Shown: positions 40,289 to 49,577 of the stretch, one piece after another
How the letters are laid out: every line of letters begins with the position of its first letter
How positions within the stretch are numbered: the first letter of the stretch is position 1
Origin: Glycomyces fuscus
GTDB lineage: Bacteria; Actinomycetota; Actinomycetes; Streptosporangiales; Streptosporangiaceae
Assembly: GCA_002529455.1 (NCBI GenBank)
Contig: NYMS01000059.1
Span: forward strand, 1-64,000
Reading direction: 5' to 3'
Length of the DNA: 64,000 bases
Made by a program: the position numbers and the translations under genes
The notes under the pieces: generated by a model
Databases searched by the model: none
Told to the model about the DNA's origin: nothing
What the model saw: only the letters and a program-made list of their open reading frames with translations

Positions 40289-40942
40289 ATGCTCGACCAG
40301 TGGCGCCGCCGACGGGCCGCACGGCGCCTGCGGGGCGGAGACGGACACGAACTGCGCGGCTTCCGTTGGTGGCAGCTGCTCGGCCGCTCCCTGTTCCACC
40401 TGCGCCTCACCCGGACCGACGGCCGTCAGACGGAGTACACGGTCGACGTCAGGCACCGGGGCGAGGGCGAGGACGGGGCGCTCAGGGCACACCTGTACCT
40501 CGACGGCCGACACCGCGCCCACTCCAGGGTTCCCGCGTCCTTCCCCGTCCCGGGCGGTCGCATCGAGGTCGCCACCAGCGCTTTCGGGCTCAGGCGATGC
40601 CACTACGTCACCGCCGACGGCGCGCAGCGCCAGCTCACCCCCGACCCCCGGTCCGGCGAGGGGCGCCGCGCCCGCCTGGACCGCGAGCACCCGGCCCTGA
40701 GCCGCTGGATCGGAGTCGTCTCGGTGCTCCTGCTCCTCCTCGGCGTCGGCCTGAACCTCCTGCAGATCATCGAACCGGTCTCGCAGATCCCCCCGGTCCA
40801 GGAGGCCGTAGGGGCCTTCACCTCCCCCGTCCGGCTGCCGCTCTGGCTCAACATCGCGCTCGGCGCCGGCGCCGCCCTGGGCAGCGCCGAGCGCGCGCTC
40901 CGTCTGCGCTACTCCTGGCTGCTCGACGGCACTGCCAACTGA
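40289..40942 (+). CDS. membrane protein, unknown function
   Basis: A 217-residue protein. The first 145 residues are soluble and basic (MLDQWRRRRAARRLRG at the start, then a beta-rich part including EYTVDVRHRG). Two hydrophobic helices follow at about 146-167 (WIGVVSVLLLLLGVGLNLLQ) and 183-200. GGGAGGG is four bases before the ATG. It is the first gene of a TetR-controlled pair and lies 25 bases upstream of the DUF418 gene. No family is recognised. Confidence 0.7.
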   Translation: MLDQWRRRRAARRLRGGDGHELRGFRWWQLLGRSLFHLRLTRTDGRQTEYTVDVRHRGEGEDGALRAHLYLDGRHRAHSRVPASFPVPGGRIEVATSAFGLRRCHYVTADGAQRQLTPDPRSGEGRRARLDREHPALSRWIGVVSVLLLLLGVGLNLLQIIEPVSQIPPVQEAVGAFTSPVRLPLWLNIALGAGAALGSAERALRLRYSWLLDGTAN

Positions 40943-40967
40943 CGCTCCCCCCTTCGAAAGGACGCCC

Positions 40968-42200
40968 ATGACCATCCGCGACCCCGATCGCGCCCCAGTG
41001 CCGTCCACCGGCCCGGTGCGCTCGACCCCGCTGTCGGAGCGATCGCCGGCACCCGACCTGGCCCGGGGGATGATGCTGCTGCTGATCGCCCTGGCGCACA
41101 CCCCCTACTTCCTCTACGTCGCGCAGGCGGGCATGGTCGGTGTGCACCCGGCGGAGGGGGGTGTGGCCGACAGGATCGCCCAGGCGTTCACGCTGATCGT
41201 GGTGGACGCCCGGGTCTACACGATGTTCGGGTTCCTGTTCGCCTACGGCATCGGGCAGATGTACGCGCGCCACAGGGCCAGGGGCACCAGCGCCGCCCGG
41301 GCGCGACGGCTGCTGCGCCGACGCCACCTGTGGATGGTCGTGTTCGGAGCGGTGCACGCGCTCCTGCTCTGGCAGGGCGACATCATCGGCATGTACGGGC
41401 TGATCGGACTGGTCATGGTGCCGCTGTTCCTCGGCCGCGCGGACCGCACGCTCAAGGTCTGGATCGGGGTCCTGCTGGGGCTGGCCGCGCTGGTCTCCCT
41501 GGCGGGCGCGCTGGCCGCGACCGGTGCCGGCGGTGCGGTGGCGACCCAGGTGCAGCGGGCCAGCATCGCCGAACCGTCCTATCTGGCCTCGGCGGCGGCG
41601 CGGTTTCCGGTGTGGGTGGTCCAGACGCTCACCGGCATCGCGCAGTCGTCGCTGCCCGCGGCGTTCCTGATGGGGGTGCTGGCGGCACGGCACCGGCTGC
41701 TGGACGAGCCGGGCCGACACCTGGTGCCGCTGCGGCGGCTGGCGCTGTGGGGCATCGCCGCGGGATGGTCCACCGGCGCGGTCGTGGCCCTGCAGCACAC
41801 CACGTCCCTCGAGTTCGGTCCGGTGCCGGTGCTGACGGGGGTGCACTTCTTCGCCGGGATCTTCACCGGGGTCGGGTACGCGGCGCTGTTCGGGCTGCTG
41901 GCGCACCGGTTGGGCGAACGTGCGACGGCCACGGCGCGGCCGGTGCGGTGGATCGGGGCGCTGGGCCGACGGTCGATGAGCGGGTACCTGGCGCAGTCGC
42001 TGGTGTGGGGGCCCGTGCTGGCCGCCTGGGGGCTGGGGCTGGGCGCGCACCTGTCGAGCTGGTCGGCATCGGTGCTGGCGGTGCTCACCTGGGCGGCGAC
42101 CGTGGCCGGTGCGGCCGCGCTGGAGCGGGCGGGCCGACGGGGCCCGGCGGAGGTGCTGCTGCGCAAGCTGACCTACCGCCCGGCACGGTCCCGCGGCTGA
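40968..42200 (+). CDS. DUF418 membrane protein
   Basis: A 410-residue integral membrane protein with about ten helices and the C-terminal DUF418 domain. Landmarks: DLARGMMLLLIALAHTPYFL, the RVYTMFGFLFAYGIGQMY segment after the first helices, RRRHLWMVVFGAVHALLLW, and WIGALGRRSMSGYLAQSL near the end. DUF418 proteins are related to acyltransferase-type membrane proteins; activity unknown. GAAAGGACG precedes the ATG. Second gene of the TetR-controlled pair. Confidence 0.88.
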   Translation: MTIRDPDRAPVPSTGPVRSTPLSERSPAPDLARGMMLLLIALAHTPYFLYVAQAGMVGVHPAEGGVADRIAQAFTLIVVDARVYTMFGFLFAYGIGQMYARHRARGTSAARARRLLRRRHLWMVVFGAVHALLLWQGDIIGMYGLIGLVMVPLFLGRADRTLKVWIGVLLGLAALVSLAGALAATGAGGAVATQVQRASIAEPSYLASAAARFPVWVVQTLTGIAQSSLPAAFLMGVLAARHRLLDEPGRHLVPLRRLALWGIAAGWSTGAVVALQHTTSLEFGPVPVLTGVHFFAGIFTGVGYAALFGLLAHRLGERATATARPVRWIGALGRRSMSGYLAQSLVWGPVLAAWGLGLGAHLSSWSASVLAVLTWAATVAGAAALERAGRRGPAEVLLRKLTYRPARSRG

Positions 42201-42608
42201 GGAGGACGCGGCCGCCGGGCCCCCACGGGCTCCCCTCGATCAGGGGCCGGGCCAAGGGCGGGGGCATCGGGGCGGCGCCCCACGCCAAGGACCCGCCCGT
42301 GTCCTCATGGCGCCGGCCATACCCTTGGCCAAGGCCCTGGTCCGGGACCTGCAAGGGCCAGGGGCCGCTGACGGCCGCCTTGCCCCCCACCGCGCTTTCA
42401 GGAGTGCGGCCCCACCCCGCCCCTCGCGCGCGAGATGACGCCCAACGGCCCCGGGCACGGTGAAGCCCCCCCGCCACGACTCGTCGCGGGGGGGGGCGCT
42501 CACGATGCCGCGACCTCCACACGCCGTGGACCCCGGTGCCCCGGCGGAAGCGGCGGCCCGGACCCGGGCCCGAAGGGGCCGGCCCACCCGGCAACGGCGG
42601 GGAGGCCC
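42201..42608. terminator. convergent gap with a strong GC hairpin
   Basis: The 408-base region lies between the DUF418 stop and the leftward rnhA stop. A hairpin of G/C runs (42465-42474 with 42486-42497, loop about 11) lies 112 bases past rnhA. A self-complementary CCTTGGCCAAGG occurs near 42330. No gene is supported. Confidence 0.5.
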
Positions 42609-43082
42609 CTACACCCCCGCGGCCTCGTCGCGACCGCGCCGCGCCAACGCGTCAGCGCGCTCGTTGCCCTCGTCGCCGCTGTGCCCGCGCACCCAGCGCC
42701 ACTCCACCTCGTAGCGCGAGGCCACCTCGTCCAGGCGCTGCCACAGGTCCACGTTCTTGACCGGCTTCTTGTCGGCCGTGCGCCATCCCCGCCGCTTCCA
42801 GCTGTGCAGCCACGACGTGATCCCGTTGCGCACGTAGGACGAGTCGGTGTGCACCAGCACCGGCAGCGGCTGGCGCAGGCTCTCCAGCGCCCGGATCGCC
42901 GCCATCAGCTCCATCCGGTTGTTGGTGGTCTGCGCCTCGCCCCCGTACAGCTCCTTCTCGTGGCCGCCGTAGCGCAGCCACACGCCCCACCCACCCGGGC
43001 CGGGGTTGCCGCTGCACGCCCCGTCGGTGTAGATGACCACCTTCTGCGTCGGCTCCTGGCCGACCTCGTCCCCGTTACGCAT
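42609..43082 (-). CDS. rnhA: ribonuclease HI
   Basis: A 157-residue RNase H that degrades the RNA strand of RNA-DNA hybrids. The four catalytic carboxylates are present: Asp20 (VVIYTDGACSGNPGPGGWGV), Glu58 (NNRMELMAAIRAL), Asp80 (VHTDSSYV) and Asp144 (NERADALAR), plus the conserved His134 (VRGHSGDEGN). The start at 43082 gives the normal length; the frame extends upstream without family similarity. Confidence 0.96.
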   Translation of the reverse strand: MRNGDEVGQEPTQKVVIYTDGACSGNPGPGGWGVWLRYGGHEKELYGGEAQTTNNRMELMAAIRALESLRQPLPVLVHTDSSYVRNGITSWLHSWKRRGWRTADKKPVKNVDLWQRLDEVASRYEVEWRWVRGHSGDEGNERADALARRGRDEAAGV

Positions 43083-43251
43083 GCCGGGCAATCTACCGCC
43101 CCCGACGGTCACGAAAAGGCCACAACCTCCTCCGACAGGGCCACAAAAGGAGCCATTTGCCCCCAATGGAGCCCCCACACCCGCCACTCCGGCCCGCCAA
43201 CCCAGCCAAAGGACCTTCCACACCCACACAAACCGACCACCCCCGCACCAC

Positions 43252-43286
43252 AAAAAAAAGGGGGCGTTCCGCAACCGGAACACCCC
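43252..43286 (-). terminator. Rho-independent terminator of def
   Basis: The hairpin GGGGGCGTTCCG...CGGAACACCCCC (43260-43286) is preceded on the plus strand by eight A (43252-43259), which is a T-run for leftward transcription. It lies 15 bases past the def stop codon. Confidence 0.92.
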
Positions 43287-43300
43287 CGCGAACCCCCAGC

Positions 43301-43960
43301 TCAGCCAGCGAACTCCTGCGCCAGCTCAGCGGCCCGCTCCTCACGGCGCGCGAACACGTCGCCTGCCATCTCGTTCATCTTCTTCAGCACCCGCTTGCGC
43401 TCACGCGCGCTCAACCGGTCCACGTACAACCGGCCCAACGTGTGGTCGGTCTCGTGCTGCAAACACCTGGCGAAGTACCCGCTGCCGCTGACCACCACGG
43501 GATTGCCGTCCCGGTCCAGCCCCCGCACCGTGGCGTGCTCGGCCCGCCCCAGCTCCGCGTGCGGCCCCGGAACCGACAGGCACCCCTCGGACTCCACCAC
43601 CACCGCGTCGTCCGGGTCGCGCTCGTCCAACACCGGGTTGACCACGTGCCCCACGTGGCGCACACCCTCATCGTCAGGGCAGTCATAGACGAACACCCGC
43701 AGGTCCACACCCACCTGGCTGCCCGCCAGCCCCACACCCTCGGCCGCGTACATCGTCACGAACATGTCGTCGATGAGCTCGGCCAGCTCCGCACCGCCCA
43801 GCATCTCCGGCGCCACGTCCGCACCCCGCCGGTGCAGCACGTCCTCACCCGTCACGGTGATCCGCCGCACCCGGCCGCGCGCCGCCTCCGGGGCCCACTC
43901 GGGAAAGTCCGCGACCTCCCGGCCCTGAACGACGGCACCCACTTCGCCATGCTCCGACAT
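43301..43960 (-). CDS. def: peptide deformylase
   Basis: A 219-residue deformylase that removes the N-formyl group from nascent proteins. Motif 1: EGVGLAGSQVG (the usual GxGLAAxQ with Gly for the second Ala). Motif 2: EGCLSVPG with Cys127 as metal ligand. Motif 3: QHETDHTLG with His169, Glu170 and His173. An N-terminal extension of about 35 residues is longer than in the minimal enzyme. Start ATG 43960. The gene stands alone and ends at a T-run terminator. Confidence 0.95.
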   Translation of the reverse strand: MSEHGEVGAVVQGREVADFPEWAPEAARGRVRRITVTGEDVLHRRGADVAPEMLGGAELAELIDDMFVTMYAAEGVGLAGSQVGVDLRVFVYDCPDDEGVRHVGHVVNPVLDERDPDDAVVVESEGCLSVPGPHAELGRAEHATVRGLDRDGNPVVVSGSGYFARCLQHETDHTLGRLYVDRLSARERKRVLKKMNEMAGDVFARREERAAELAQEFAG

Positions 43961-43981
43961 GGTCCTACTCTCACCACGATT

Positions 43982-44425
43982 TCAACGGAACCAGGAGTTC
44001 CCCTGGATCAGACACCGCGCCAGATAGTCGCGCAACGACACCACCACCAGGCGTCGCCGGTCGCTCTCATGGTCCCACACCACGATCCCCGGACCGTAGT
44101 CGGTGTGCACGTAGGCGAACTGCGGACCCATGTCGGAGTCACCGAAGAAGATCATCTCGTCAAAGGGCGCGTACAGCTCCAGGTAGTCCGGCTCCCGGCG
44201 CATCGCCAGGTTGTCCTCCACCAACCGTTGCGCACTCCACACCACCGCGTCCCCGTACTCGTTGGTCACCCCGTCGGTCTCGCGCAGCAACGAGGCCAGC
44301 TCGAAGGGCAGGGGCAGCATCAGGTGCTTCTCCACCTCGGCCAGGGTCACCTCATCGGCCGGATCGCTCAGATCGGCCTCGGGATACATCTCCAGGATCA
44401 GTTCACGCCACACACTCCTGATCAT
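43982..44425 (-). CDS. SMI1/KNR4 family protein
   Basis: A 147-residue SUKH-superfamily protein: VTLAEVEKHLMLPLPFELAS, LLRETDGVTNEYGD, the segment YLELYAPFDEMIFFGDSDMG, QFAYV, and the C-terminal SLRDYLARCL. Members include many immunity proteins against polymorphic toxins, but single-copy housekeeping-like versions exist. No toxin gene is adjacent. The start at 44425 lacks a clear ribosome site. It is 21 bases upstream of def on the same strand and may be co-transcribed. Confidence 0.85.
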   Translation of the reverse strand: MIRSVWRELILEMYPEADLSDPADEVTLAEVEKHLMLPLPFELASLLRETDGVTNEYGDAVVWSAQRLVEDNLAMRREPDYLELYAPFDEMIFFGDSDMGPQFAYVHTDYGPGIVVWDHESDRRRLVVVSLRDYLARCLIQGNSWFR

Positions 44426-44572
44426 CACAGGTCGTGGCAACCCACGGGAAATCGTCGACGGCGAGTTGCGCCAAAAACCCGAACCCGCGGGCGCCGCACC
44501 ACCACAAACACCGAACACGCCACCAATATCACGATGCGTGCACAACCCATTACTCTCCCACACAATGACCCC

Positions 44573-45517
44573 ATGGCTTCCACCGCACAGCTGCTCGCCA
44601 CCACCGCGCTCGCCGCCGCGCTGACCGCCCTGCCCGTACCCGCCCACGCCGCCGACACCTACCCCGGCCACACCACCAGCCGCTACGTCCCCCTCACCGA
44701 CGCCACCTCCACCCAGGCCCACCAGGCCGGATGCGCCGAAGGACGCACCGGCGCCACCGGCCCGCGCATCCTCTTCTTCGGCACCCAGGAAAAGGACGAC
44801 ACACTACGAGAACCCGGCAGAGCGGGAAACTCCACCACACCCCGCTCCGCCTACTCCAAAGCCGCCGCCTACGCCCACCACTGGGCCCAGGGCTTCACCG
44901 AATGCCGCACCGACCAGGCCACCGCCCACCTGGCCCTGGGCGTCAACAACAAGGACGACGGCGGCGTCACCGGCACCCACGCCGGACAGCGCTGGGCCGA
45001 CCTGGTCACCACCGTCAAGGACGCCTCCACCACCGAGGCCGTCACCATCACCGCCGCCCTGGACGCCGAACCCTCCTGGTCCACCCCCGCCTGGGCCCGC
45101 GACTGGCTCGACGCCTACACCAAGGCCACCACCACACCCCTGTACGCCGCCAACTCCGCCGACTCCTGCCCCACCACCACCTCCGGCGGCTGCGCCAACG
45201 GCTGGAAACTGGCCGACGTCCACCACATGGCCGGCGGAGGCAACCCCCGCGTCTTCGTCATCCCCCAGATCTACCGAACCGACGGCATCCAGGCCAGCCA
45301 GTGGGCCAACATCAGCCGCTGGGGCCACACCAACGCCAACGACCCCCTGCGCTTCGCCGGAGCCATGTCCCAGTACACCGCCTGCCAACAGCGCAGCTGC
45401 AACAACACCGACAACACACCCCAGCAGTCCTGGAACCAGCTCAAGAAGGCCCTGGACGCCCACACCGCCACCCGCGTCAGCGAGCTGGGCCCCGCCACCG
45501 ACATGCGCTGGCCCTGA
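44573..45517 (+). CDS. secreted protein of unknown function
   Basis: A 314-residue exported protein. Residues 1-27 form a signal peptide (MASTAQLLATTALAAALTAL, then PVPAHA|AD). The mature part has GPRILFFGTQEKDDTLREPG, AHLALGVNNKDDGGVTGTHA, ITAALDAEPSWSTPAW and a four-cysteine C-terminal half. The alternation suggests a TIM-barrel-like, glycosidase-type fold, but no catalytic assignment is safe. An in-frame ATG at 44534 would place 13 residues before the signal. The gene ends at a 17-bp hairpin. Confidence 0.78.
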   Translation: MASTAQLLATTALAAALTALPVPAHAADTYPGHTTSRYVPLTDATSTQAHQAGCAEGRTGATGPRILFFGTQEKDDTLREPGRAGNSTTPRSAYSKAAAYAHHWAQGFTECRTDQATAHLALGVNNKDDGGVTGTHAGQRWADLVTTVKDASTTEAVTITAALDAEPSWSTPAWARDWLDAYTKATTTPLYAANSADSCPTTTSGGCANGWKLADVHHMAGGGNPRVFVIPQIYRTDGIQASQWANISRWGHTNANDPLRFAGAMSQYTACQQRSCNNTDNTPQQSWNQLKKALDAHTATRVSELGPATDMRWP

Positions 45518-45533
45518 CCCGCCCCCACACCCA

Positions 45534-45570
45534 CCAGGAGGGCCCCCGCGCGCCGCGGGGGCCCTCCTGG
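45534..45570 (+). terminator. 17-bp hairpin after the secreted protein gene
   Basis: A perfect 17-bp stem (45534-45550 with 45554-45570) with a 3-base loop, 17 bases past the stop. It lacks a T-run but is the most stable hairpin in the region. Confidence 0.75.
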
Positions 45571-45715
45571 CCCGGTCCCGCACCCCCGGCCCACACCGAC
45601 GCGCCCCGCCTGCCACCACCCCCCGACAGGGGAGCCCTCACCACCGCGCCCACACCCACGAACAGGACACAATAGACACCAGCACCCGCAACGCAGGAAC
45701 GGAAGAACCACACCC

Positions 45716-47020
45716 ATGGCCATCGCACCCCACCACCGCGCAGGCCGCCTCACCACCCTGGCCTACCTCTTCCTCCTGCTCTCCCAGAACATCGCCGCCC
45801 TCCTCCTGCTCCCCCTCGTCCTGGTCTCCGCCCTGCTCACCCTCACCTGGATCGGCCTGCCCTTCGTCATCCTCACCGGCACCCTCCTGCGCACCCTCGC
45901 CGACAGCCAACGCCGCACCCTCAGCCACCTGTTCATCAAGAACGGCAAATTCCCCCGAGGACACCAAGGCACCCCCAGCCTCAACAACACCGCCACCCGC
46001 CCCCTGTACCGCCCCATCCCCTCCGCCTACCGCCCCATCCCCCCAGCAGGCATCACCCGCCGCGGCATCGCCATCATCACCGACCCCGCCACCTGGAAAG
46101 ACCTCCTCTGGCTCATCTCCGGGGTCGCCAGCATCCTCCTCATCGCCCTGCCCCTCGCCCTCATCAGCCACGGCATCCAACAACTCCTCTTCGTCCTCGA
46201 CCTGCCCGGCCCCACCCTCAACCAGTTCATCCTCCTCATCCCCGCCCTCCTGCTCATCACCCTCGGCTGGCTCCTCATCCCCCTGACCACCGACACCTAC
46301 CTGCGCTTCAACCGCCTCCTGCTCGCCCCTTCCGAAAAAGCCCGGCTCACCGCCCGCGTCGCCCACCTGGCCACCAGCCGCGCCAACACCATCGACACCC
46401 AGGCGGCCGAGATCCGCCGCATCGAACGCGACCTCCACGACGGCGCCCAGGCCCGCCTCGTCGCCCTGGGCATGAACCTCGGCATGGCCGAACACATCGT
46501 CGACAAGGACCCCGAGACCGCCCGGGCCATGCTCACCGAAGCCCGCGAGACCACCCGCCACGCCCTCACCGAACTCCGCGACCTCGTCCGCGGCATCCAC
46601 CCGCCCGTCCTGGTCGAACGCGGCCTCCACGGAGCCGTCCACGCCCTCGCCCTCACCCACCACCTCCCCATCACCGTCACCATCGACCTCCAGGGGCGCC
46701 CCGCCGACCCCGTGGAGTCCGCCGCCTACTTCGCGATCGCCGAACTCCTCACCAACGCCGCCAAACACGCACACGCCACCCACGCCTGGGTCCACGTCAA
46801 CCACGGCCGCAACCGCCTGGTCATCACCGTCACCGACAACGGCACCGGCGGCGCCACCCCCGCCTCCGGCAGCGGCCTGGCGGGGATCCGCAGGCGACTG
46901 GACGCCTTCGATGGCACGATGAACATCACCAGCCCACCGGGCGGCCCCACCATCGTGACCCTGGAGATCCCGTGCGCGTTGTCATCGCCGAAGACCTTGC
47001 CCTCCTCAGGGACGGGCTGA
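45716..47020 (+). CDS. sensor histidine kinase (HisKA_3 type)
   Basis: A 434-residue membrane kinase with about four hydrophobic segments in the first 200 residues (LLLLPLVLVSALLTLTWIGL, SILLIALPLALISH, FILLIPALLLITLGWLLI). The phospho-acceptor His is in IERDLHDGAQARLVALGMNL. ATP-binding elements: FAIAELLTNAAKHAHAT, VTDNGTGG and GLAGIRRRLDAFDG. The 3' end overlaps the response regulator by 49 bases, so the kinase's last 16 codons are shared in another frame. Signal unknown. Confidence 0.92.
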   Translation: MAIAPHHRAGRLTTLAYLFLLLSQNIAALLLLPLVLVSALLTLTWIGLPFVILTGTLLRTLADSQRRTLSHLFIKNGKFPRGHQGTPSLNNTATRPLYRPIPSAYRPIPPAGITRRGIAIITDPATWKDLLWLISGVASILLIALPLALISHGIQQLLFVLDLPGPTLNQFILLIPALLLITLGWLLIPLTTDTYLRFNRLLLAPSEKARLTARVAHLATSRANTIDTQAAEIRRIERDLHDGAQARLVALGMNLGMAEHIVDKDPETARAMLTEARETTRHALTELRDLVRGIHPPVLVERGLHGAVHALALTHHLPITVTIDLQGRPADPVESAAYFAIAELLTNAAKHAHATHAWVHVNHGRNRLVITVTDNGTGGATPASGSGLAGIRRRLDAFDGTMNITSPPGGPTIVTLEIPCALSSPKTLPSSGTG

Positions 47021-47619
47021 TCCGCCTCCTCCAAGCGCACGACTTCACCGTCGTCGCCGCAGTCGACAACGGCCCCGACCTACACACCGCCCTCACCGAC
47101 CACAAACCCGACGTCGCCGTCGTCGACGTCCGCCTTCCCCCCACCTTCACCGACGAAGGCCTCCAGGCCGCCATCGCCGCCCGCACCCAGATCCCCGGCC
47201 TGCCCATCCTCGTGCTCTCCCAGCACGTCGAACAGCTCTACGCCCGCGAACTGCTCTCCGACGACACCGGCGGCGTCGGCTACCTCCTCAAGGACCGCGT
47301 CTTCGACATCGGCCAGTTCATCGAGGCCGTCCGCCGCGTCGCCGACGGCGGCACCGCCATGGACCCCGCGGTCATCTCCCAACTCCTCGCCCGCCAGGAC
47401 CAGAGCGGCCCCCTCGCCCAACTCACCCCCCGAGAACGCGAGGTCCTCTCCGAGATGGCCGAGGGACGCTCCAACTCCGCCATCGCCGGGCGCCTCTACA
47501 TCACCGAAAAGGCCGTCAGCAAGCACATCAACAACATCTTCACCAAGCTCGACCTGCCGCCCTCCTCCGACGACAGCCGCCGCGTCCTCGCCGTCCTGGC
47601 CTACCTCAACGGCCAGTGA
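46972..47619 (+). CDS. LuxR/NarL-type response regulator
   Basis: A 215-residue regulator. Receiver: acidic ED at 7-8, phosphoacceptor Asp52 (AVVDVRLPP), and the conserved Lys in GYLLKDRVF. LuxR helix-turn-helix: LTPREREVLSEMAEGRSNSA with the recognition helix EKAVSKHINNIFTKL. GTG start at 46972 lies inside the kinase gene, and the 49-base overlap couples the two. It is the partner of the HisKA_3 kinase. Targets unknown. Confidence 0.93.
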   Translation: MRVVIAEDLALLRDGLIRLLQAHDFTVVAAVDNGPDLHTALTDHKPDVAVVDVRLPPTFTDEGLQAAIAARTQIPGLPILVLSQHVEQLYARELLSDDTGGVGYLLKDRVFDIGQFIEAVRRVADGGTAMDPAVISQLLARQDQSGPLAQLTPREREVLSEMAEGRSNSAIAGRLYITEKAVSKHINNIFTKLDLPPSSDDSRRVLAVLAYLNGQ

Positions 47620-47655
47620 GAACCCCCGAGCCCCCTCACGGGCGCGGCGTGGAGG

Positions 47656-48858
47656 TCACCCGCGCCCCTGAGCGACCGCCTCGAAGCGCCGCGGCCCCGC
47701 ACCGGGGCGGCCCCGCGCCCACACGAGGAGACCGAGCAGGGCGTAGGAGGCACCGGACAGGCAGGAGGCCCACCAACCCCAGGTGGTGTACGCCCAGGCG
47801 GACGTGAGGGCCCCCAGGGCCGACCCCAGGGAGTAGAAGGCCATGTAGGCACCGATGACGCCGCCGGCGCGGTCCGCGTGCGCCGCGGTCAACAGGTGCT
47901 GGCTGCTGACGTGGACGGCCTGGACGGCGAAGTCCAGCAGGACGATGCCCGCCACCACGGGCCACAGGGTCGGCTCCGTCAGGGCGATCAGCGGCCAGGA
48001 CACGACCAGCACCGCCAGGGCCCACCCGCTGACCGGCTGGGCCCGGCCGCCGTCGGCCCATCGGCCCGCGCGGGCGGCCCCCAGGGCCCCGGCGAGGCCC
48101 GCCAGCCCCAGGAGGCCGATCTCGGTGGTGCCCAACGACCACGGTTCGGCACCGAGGGGGAGGGCCAGCCCGCCCCAGAGGGTCGCGAAGGACGCGAAGA
48201 GGAAGAAGGCGATGAGGCCCCGGCCGCGCAGCAGCCGGTCGGTGGCCACCAGCCGCGCCATCGCGGCGACGGCCCCGCTGTAGCGCCCCCGCGACCTTCT
48301 GGGGTCCGGGCCGAGGCACGTGCGCACGGCCACGGCGAGCACGAGGCACGACAGCGCGAGCACGAGGTAGACGGCGCGCCAGCCGACCGTGTCGCCCAGT
48401 ACGCCGGCCAGGACGCGGACTCCCAGGATGCCGACCACCACCCCCGACGTGACCGCGCCGATGTTGCGTCCCCGTTCGCCCGGCGCGGAGAGGGCGGCGA
48501 CATAGGCCACCACGACCTGCACCACGACCGCGAAGAAGCCGGCGCCCGCCAGCCCCGCCACCGCCACGAGGCCGTTGGGGGCCAGGGCCGCGGTCCCGGC
48601 GCCCGCGGCGACGAGCACCAGGTGCCCGGCGACGAGCCGCCGCCGGTTCACCACGTCGCCGAGGGGGACCAGCAGGACCAGACCCGCGAAGTAGCCGAAC
48701 TGGCCCGCGGCGGCCAGCCACCCCAGCGACTCCGGCGCCAGGCCCAGTTCGGCGCCCGCGGCTTCCAGCACGGGTTGGACCGCGTACACCGTGGACACCG
48801 CCACGGCGCACACCACGGCCAGGACGGTGCGCTGCGCGCTCGTCACCCCTGTCACCAC
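47656..48858 (-). CDS. MFS transporter
   Basis: A major facilitator superfamily exporter of about 400 residues with twelve hydrophobic helices. The loop 2-3 motif is present as GDVVNRRRL, and the middle loop is basic (PDPRRSRGRY). The start is taken as GTG 48858, preceded by GGGGG; a TTG at 48879 would lie inside the operator and is less likely. It is divergent from an HxlR regulator with TGGTTTCA palindromes between. Drug or metabolite export is inferred. Confidence 0.85.
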   Translation of the reverse strand: MVTGVTSAQRTVLAVVCAVAVSTVYAVQPVLEAAGAELGLAPESLGWLAAAGQFGYFAGLVLLVPLGDVVNRRRLVAGHLVLVAAGAGTAALAPNGLVAVAGLAGAGFFAVVVQVVVAYVAALSAPGERGRNIGAVTSGVVVGILGVRVLAGVLGDTVGWRAVYLVLALSCLVLAVAVRTCLGPDPRRSRGRYSGAVAAMARLVATDRLLRGRGLIAFFLFASFATLWGGLALPLGAEPWSLGTTEIGLLGLAGLAGALGAARAGRWADGGRAQPVSGWALAVLVVSWPLIALTEPTLWPVVAGIVLLDFAVQAVHVSSQHLLTAAHADRAGGVIGAYMAFYSLGSALGALTSAWAYTTWGWWASCLSGASYALLGLLVWARGRPGAGPRRFEAVAQGRG

Positions 48859-48870
48859 GACACCCCCAAT

Positions 48871-48921
48871 TGGTTTCAAAATGAAACCATTGGAGACTAG
48901 GGCACAATGGTTTCAAAGCGC
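48871..48921. promoter_or_regulatory. HxlR-type operators
   Basis: TGGTTTCA-AAA-TGAAACCA (48871-48889) is a perfect inverted repeat with 8-bp arms. A further TGGTTTCA half-site follows at 48909-48916. They lie between the divergent MFS and HxlR starts and probably mediate repression of both. Confidence 0.75.
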
Positions 48922-48942
48922 AACCAACAAAGAGGGAGCTCC

Positions 48943-49386
48943 ATGGCCGGCACCGAACCGAACCGTGACTGGACCGACCCCACATGCCCGGTCGCCCGCA
49001 CCATCGACCTCGTCGGCGACCGGTGGAGCCTGCTCATCGTGCGCGACGCCATGGACGGCCCAGCCTCCTTCACCGACCTCCACCGCCAACTCAACATCGC
49101 CCGCAACATCCTCAGCGACCGACTCCGCAAACTCGTCGACCACGGCATCCTGAGCACCACCCCCAGCGGCAGACGACACGTCTACGAACTGACCGAGGCC
49201 GGCAAGGACCTGTTCACCACCATCGTGGCGCTGAGGCAGTGGGGAGAGCGCCACGCCTTCACCGACGGCGAACCCCGCTCACGCCTGACCGACACCGACG
49301 GGCGACCGGTCACCCGGCTCCGCCCCCAGGGCCAGGACGGCACCCACCTCACCACCGACACGACCCGCGTGGAGAAGACCCCCTGA
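48943..49386 (+). CDS. HxlR-family regulator
   Basis: A 147-residue winged-helix regulator. HxlR core: DPTCPVARTIDLVGDRWSLL, IVRDAMDGPASFTDLHRQLN, then IARNILSDRLRKLVDHGILS and the wing RRHVYELTEAGKDL. The single N-terminal Cys in the CPVAR element is the residue used for redox or aldehyde sensing in several relatives. The start at 48943 has AGGGAG six bases before it. Divergent from the MFS exporter. Confidence 0.92.
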   Translation: MAGTEPNRDWTDPTCPVARTIDLVGDRWSLLIVRDAMDGPASFTDLHRQLNIARNILSDRLRKLVDHGILSTTPSGRRHVYELTEAGKDLFTTIVALRQWGERHAFTDGEPRSRLTDTDGRPVTRLRPQGQDGTHLTTDTTRVEKTP

Positions 49387-49415
49387 AGAAGACCACCCCA
49401 ACCCCCGCAGACACG

Positions 49416-49458
49416 AAAAAACCGGCCCCCGCGCAACGAACAGTCACACGGGGACCGG
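49416..49458 (-). terminator. terminator of the AMP-binding protein gene
   Basis: A stem of 10 bases with one mismatch (49422-49431 with 49449-49458) is preceded on the plus strand by six A (49416-49421), a T-run for leftward reading. It lies 120 bases past the stop at 49578 and also just after the convergent HxlR gene. Confidence 0.7.
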
Positions 49459-49577
49459 CTCCCCACACTCACCCTCCCACCAGGACCGGCACCGAACACC
49501 GACCCCCGGCCCACGACACCCCACGACGCCCCGCGGCACCGACCCACACGACCCGGCGCGGCCCTCCCCCACACCCC

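Noticed and set aside
43982..44425. SMI1/KNR4 gene as part of a polymorphic toxin locus
   Set aside because: No toxin, WXG100 or secretion gene is adjacent; the neighbour is peptide deformylase.
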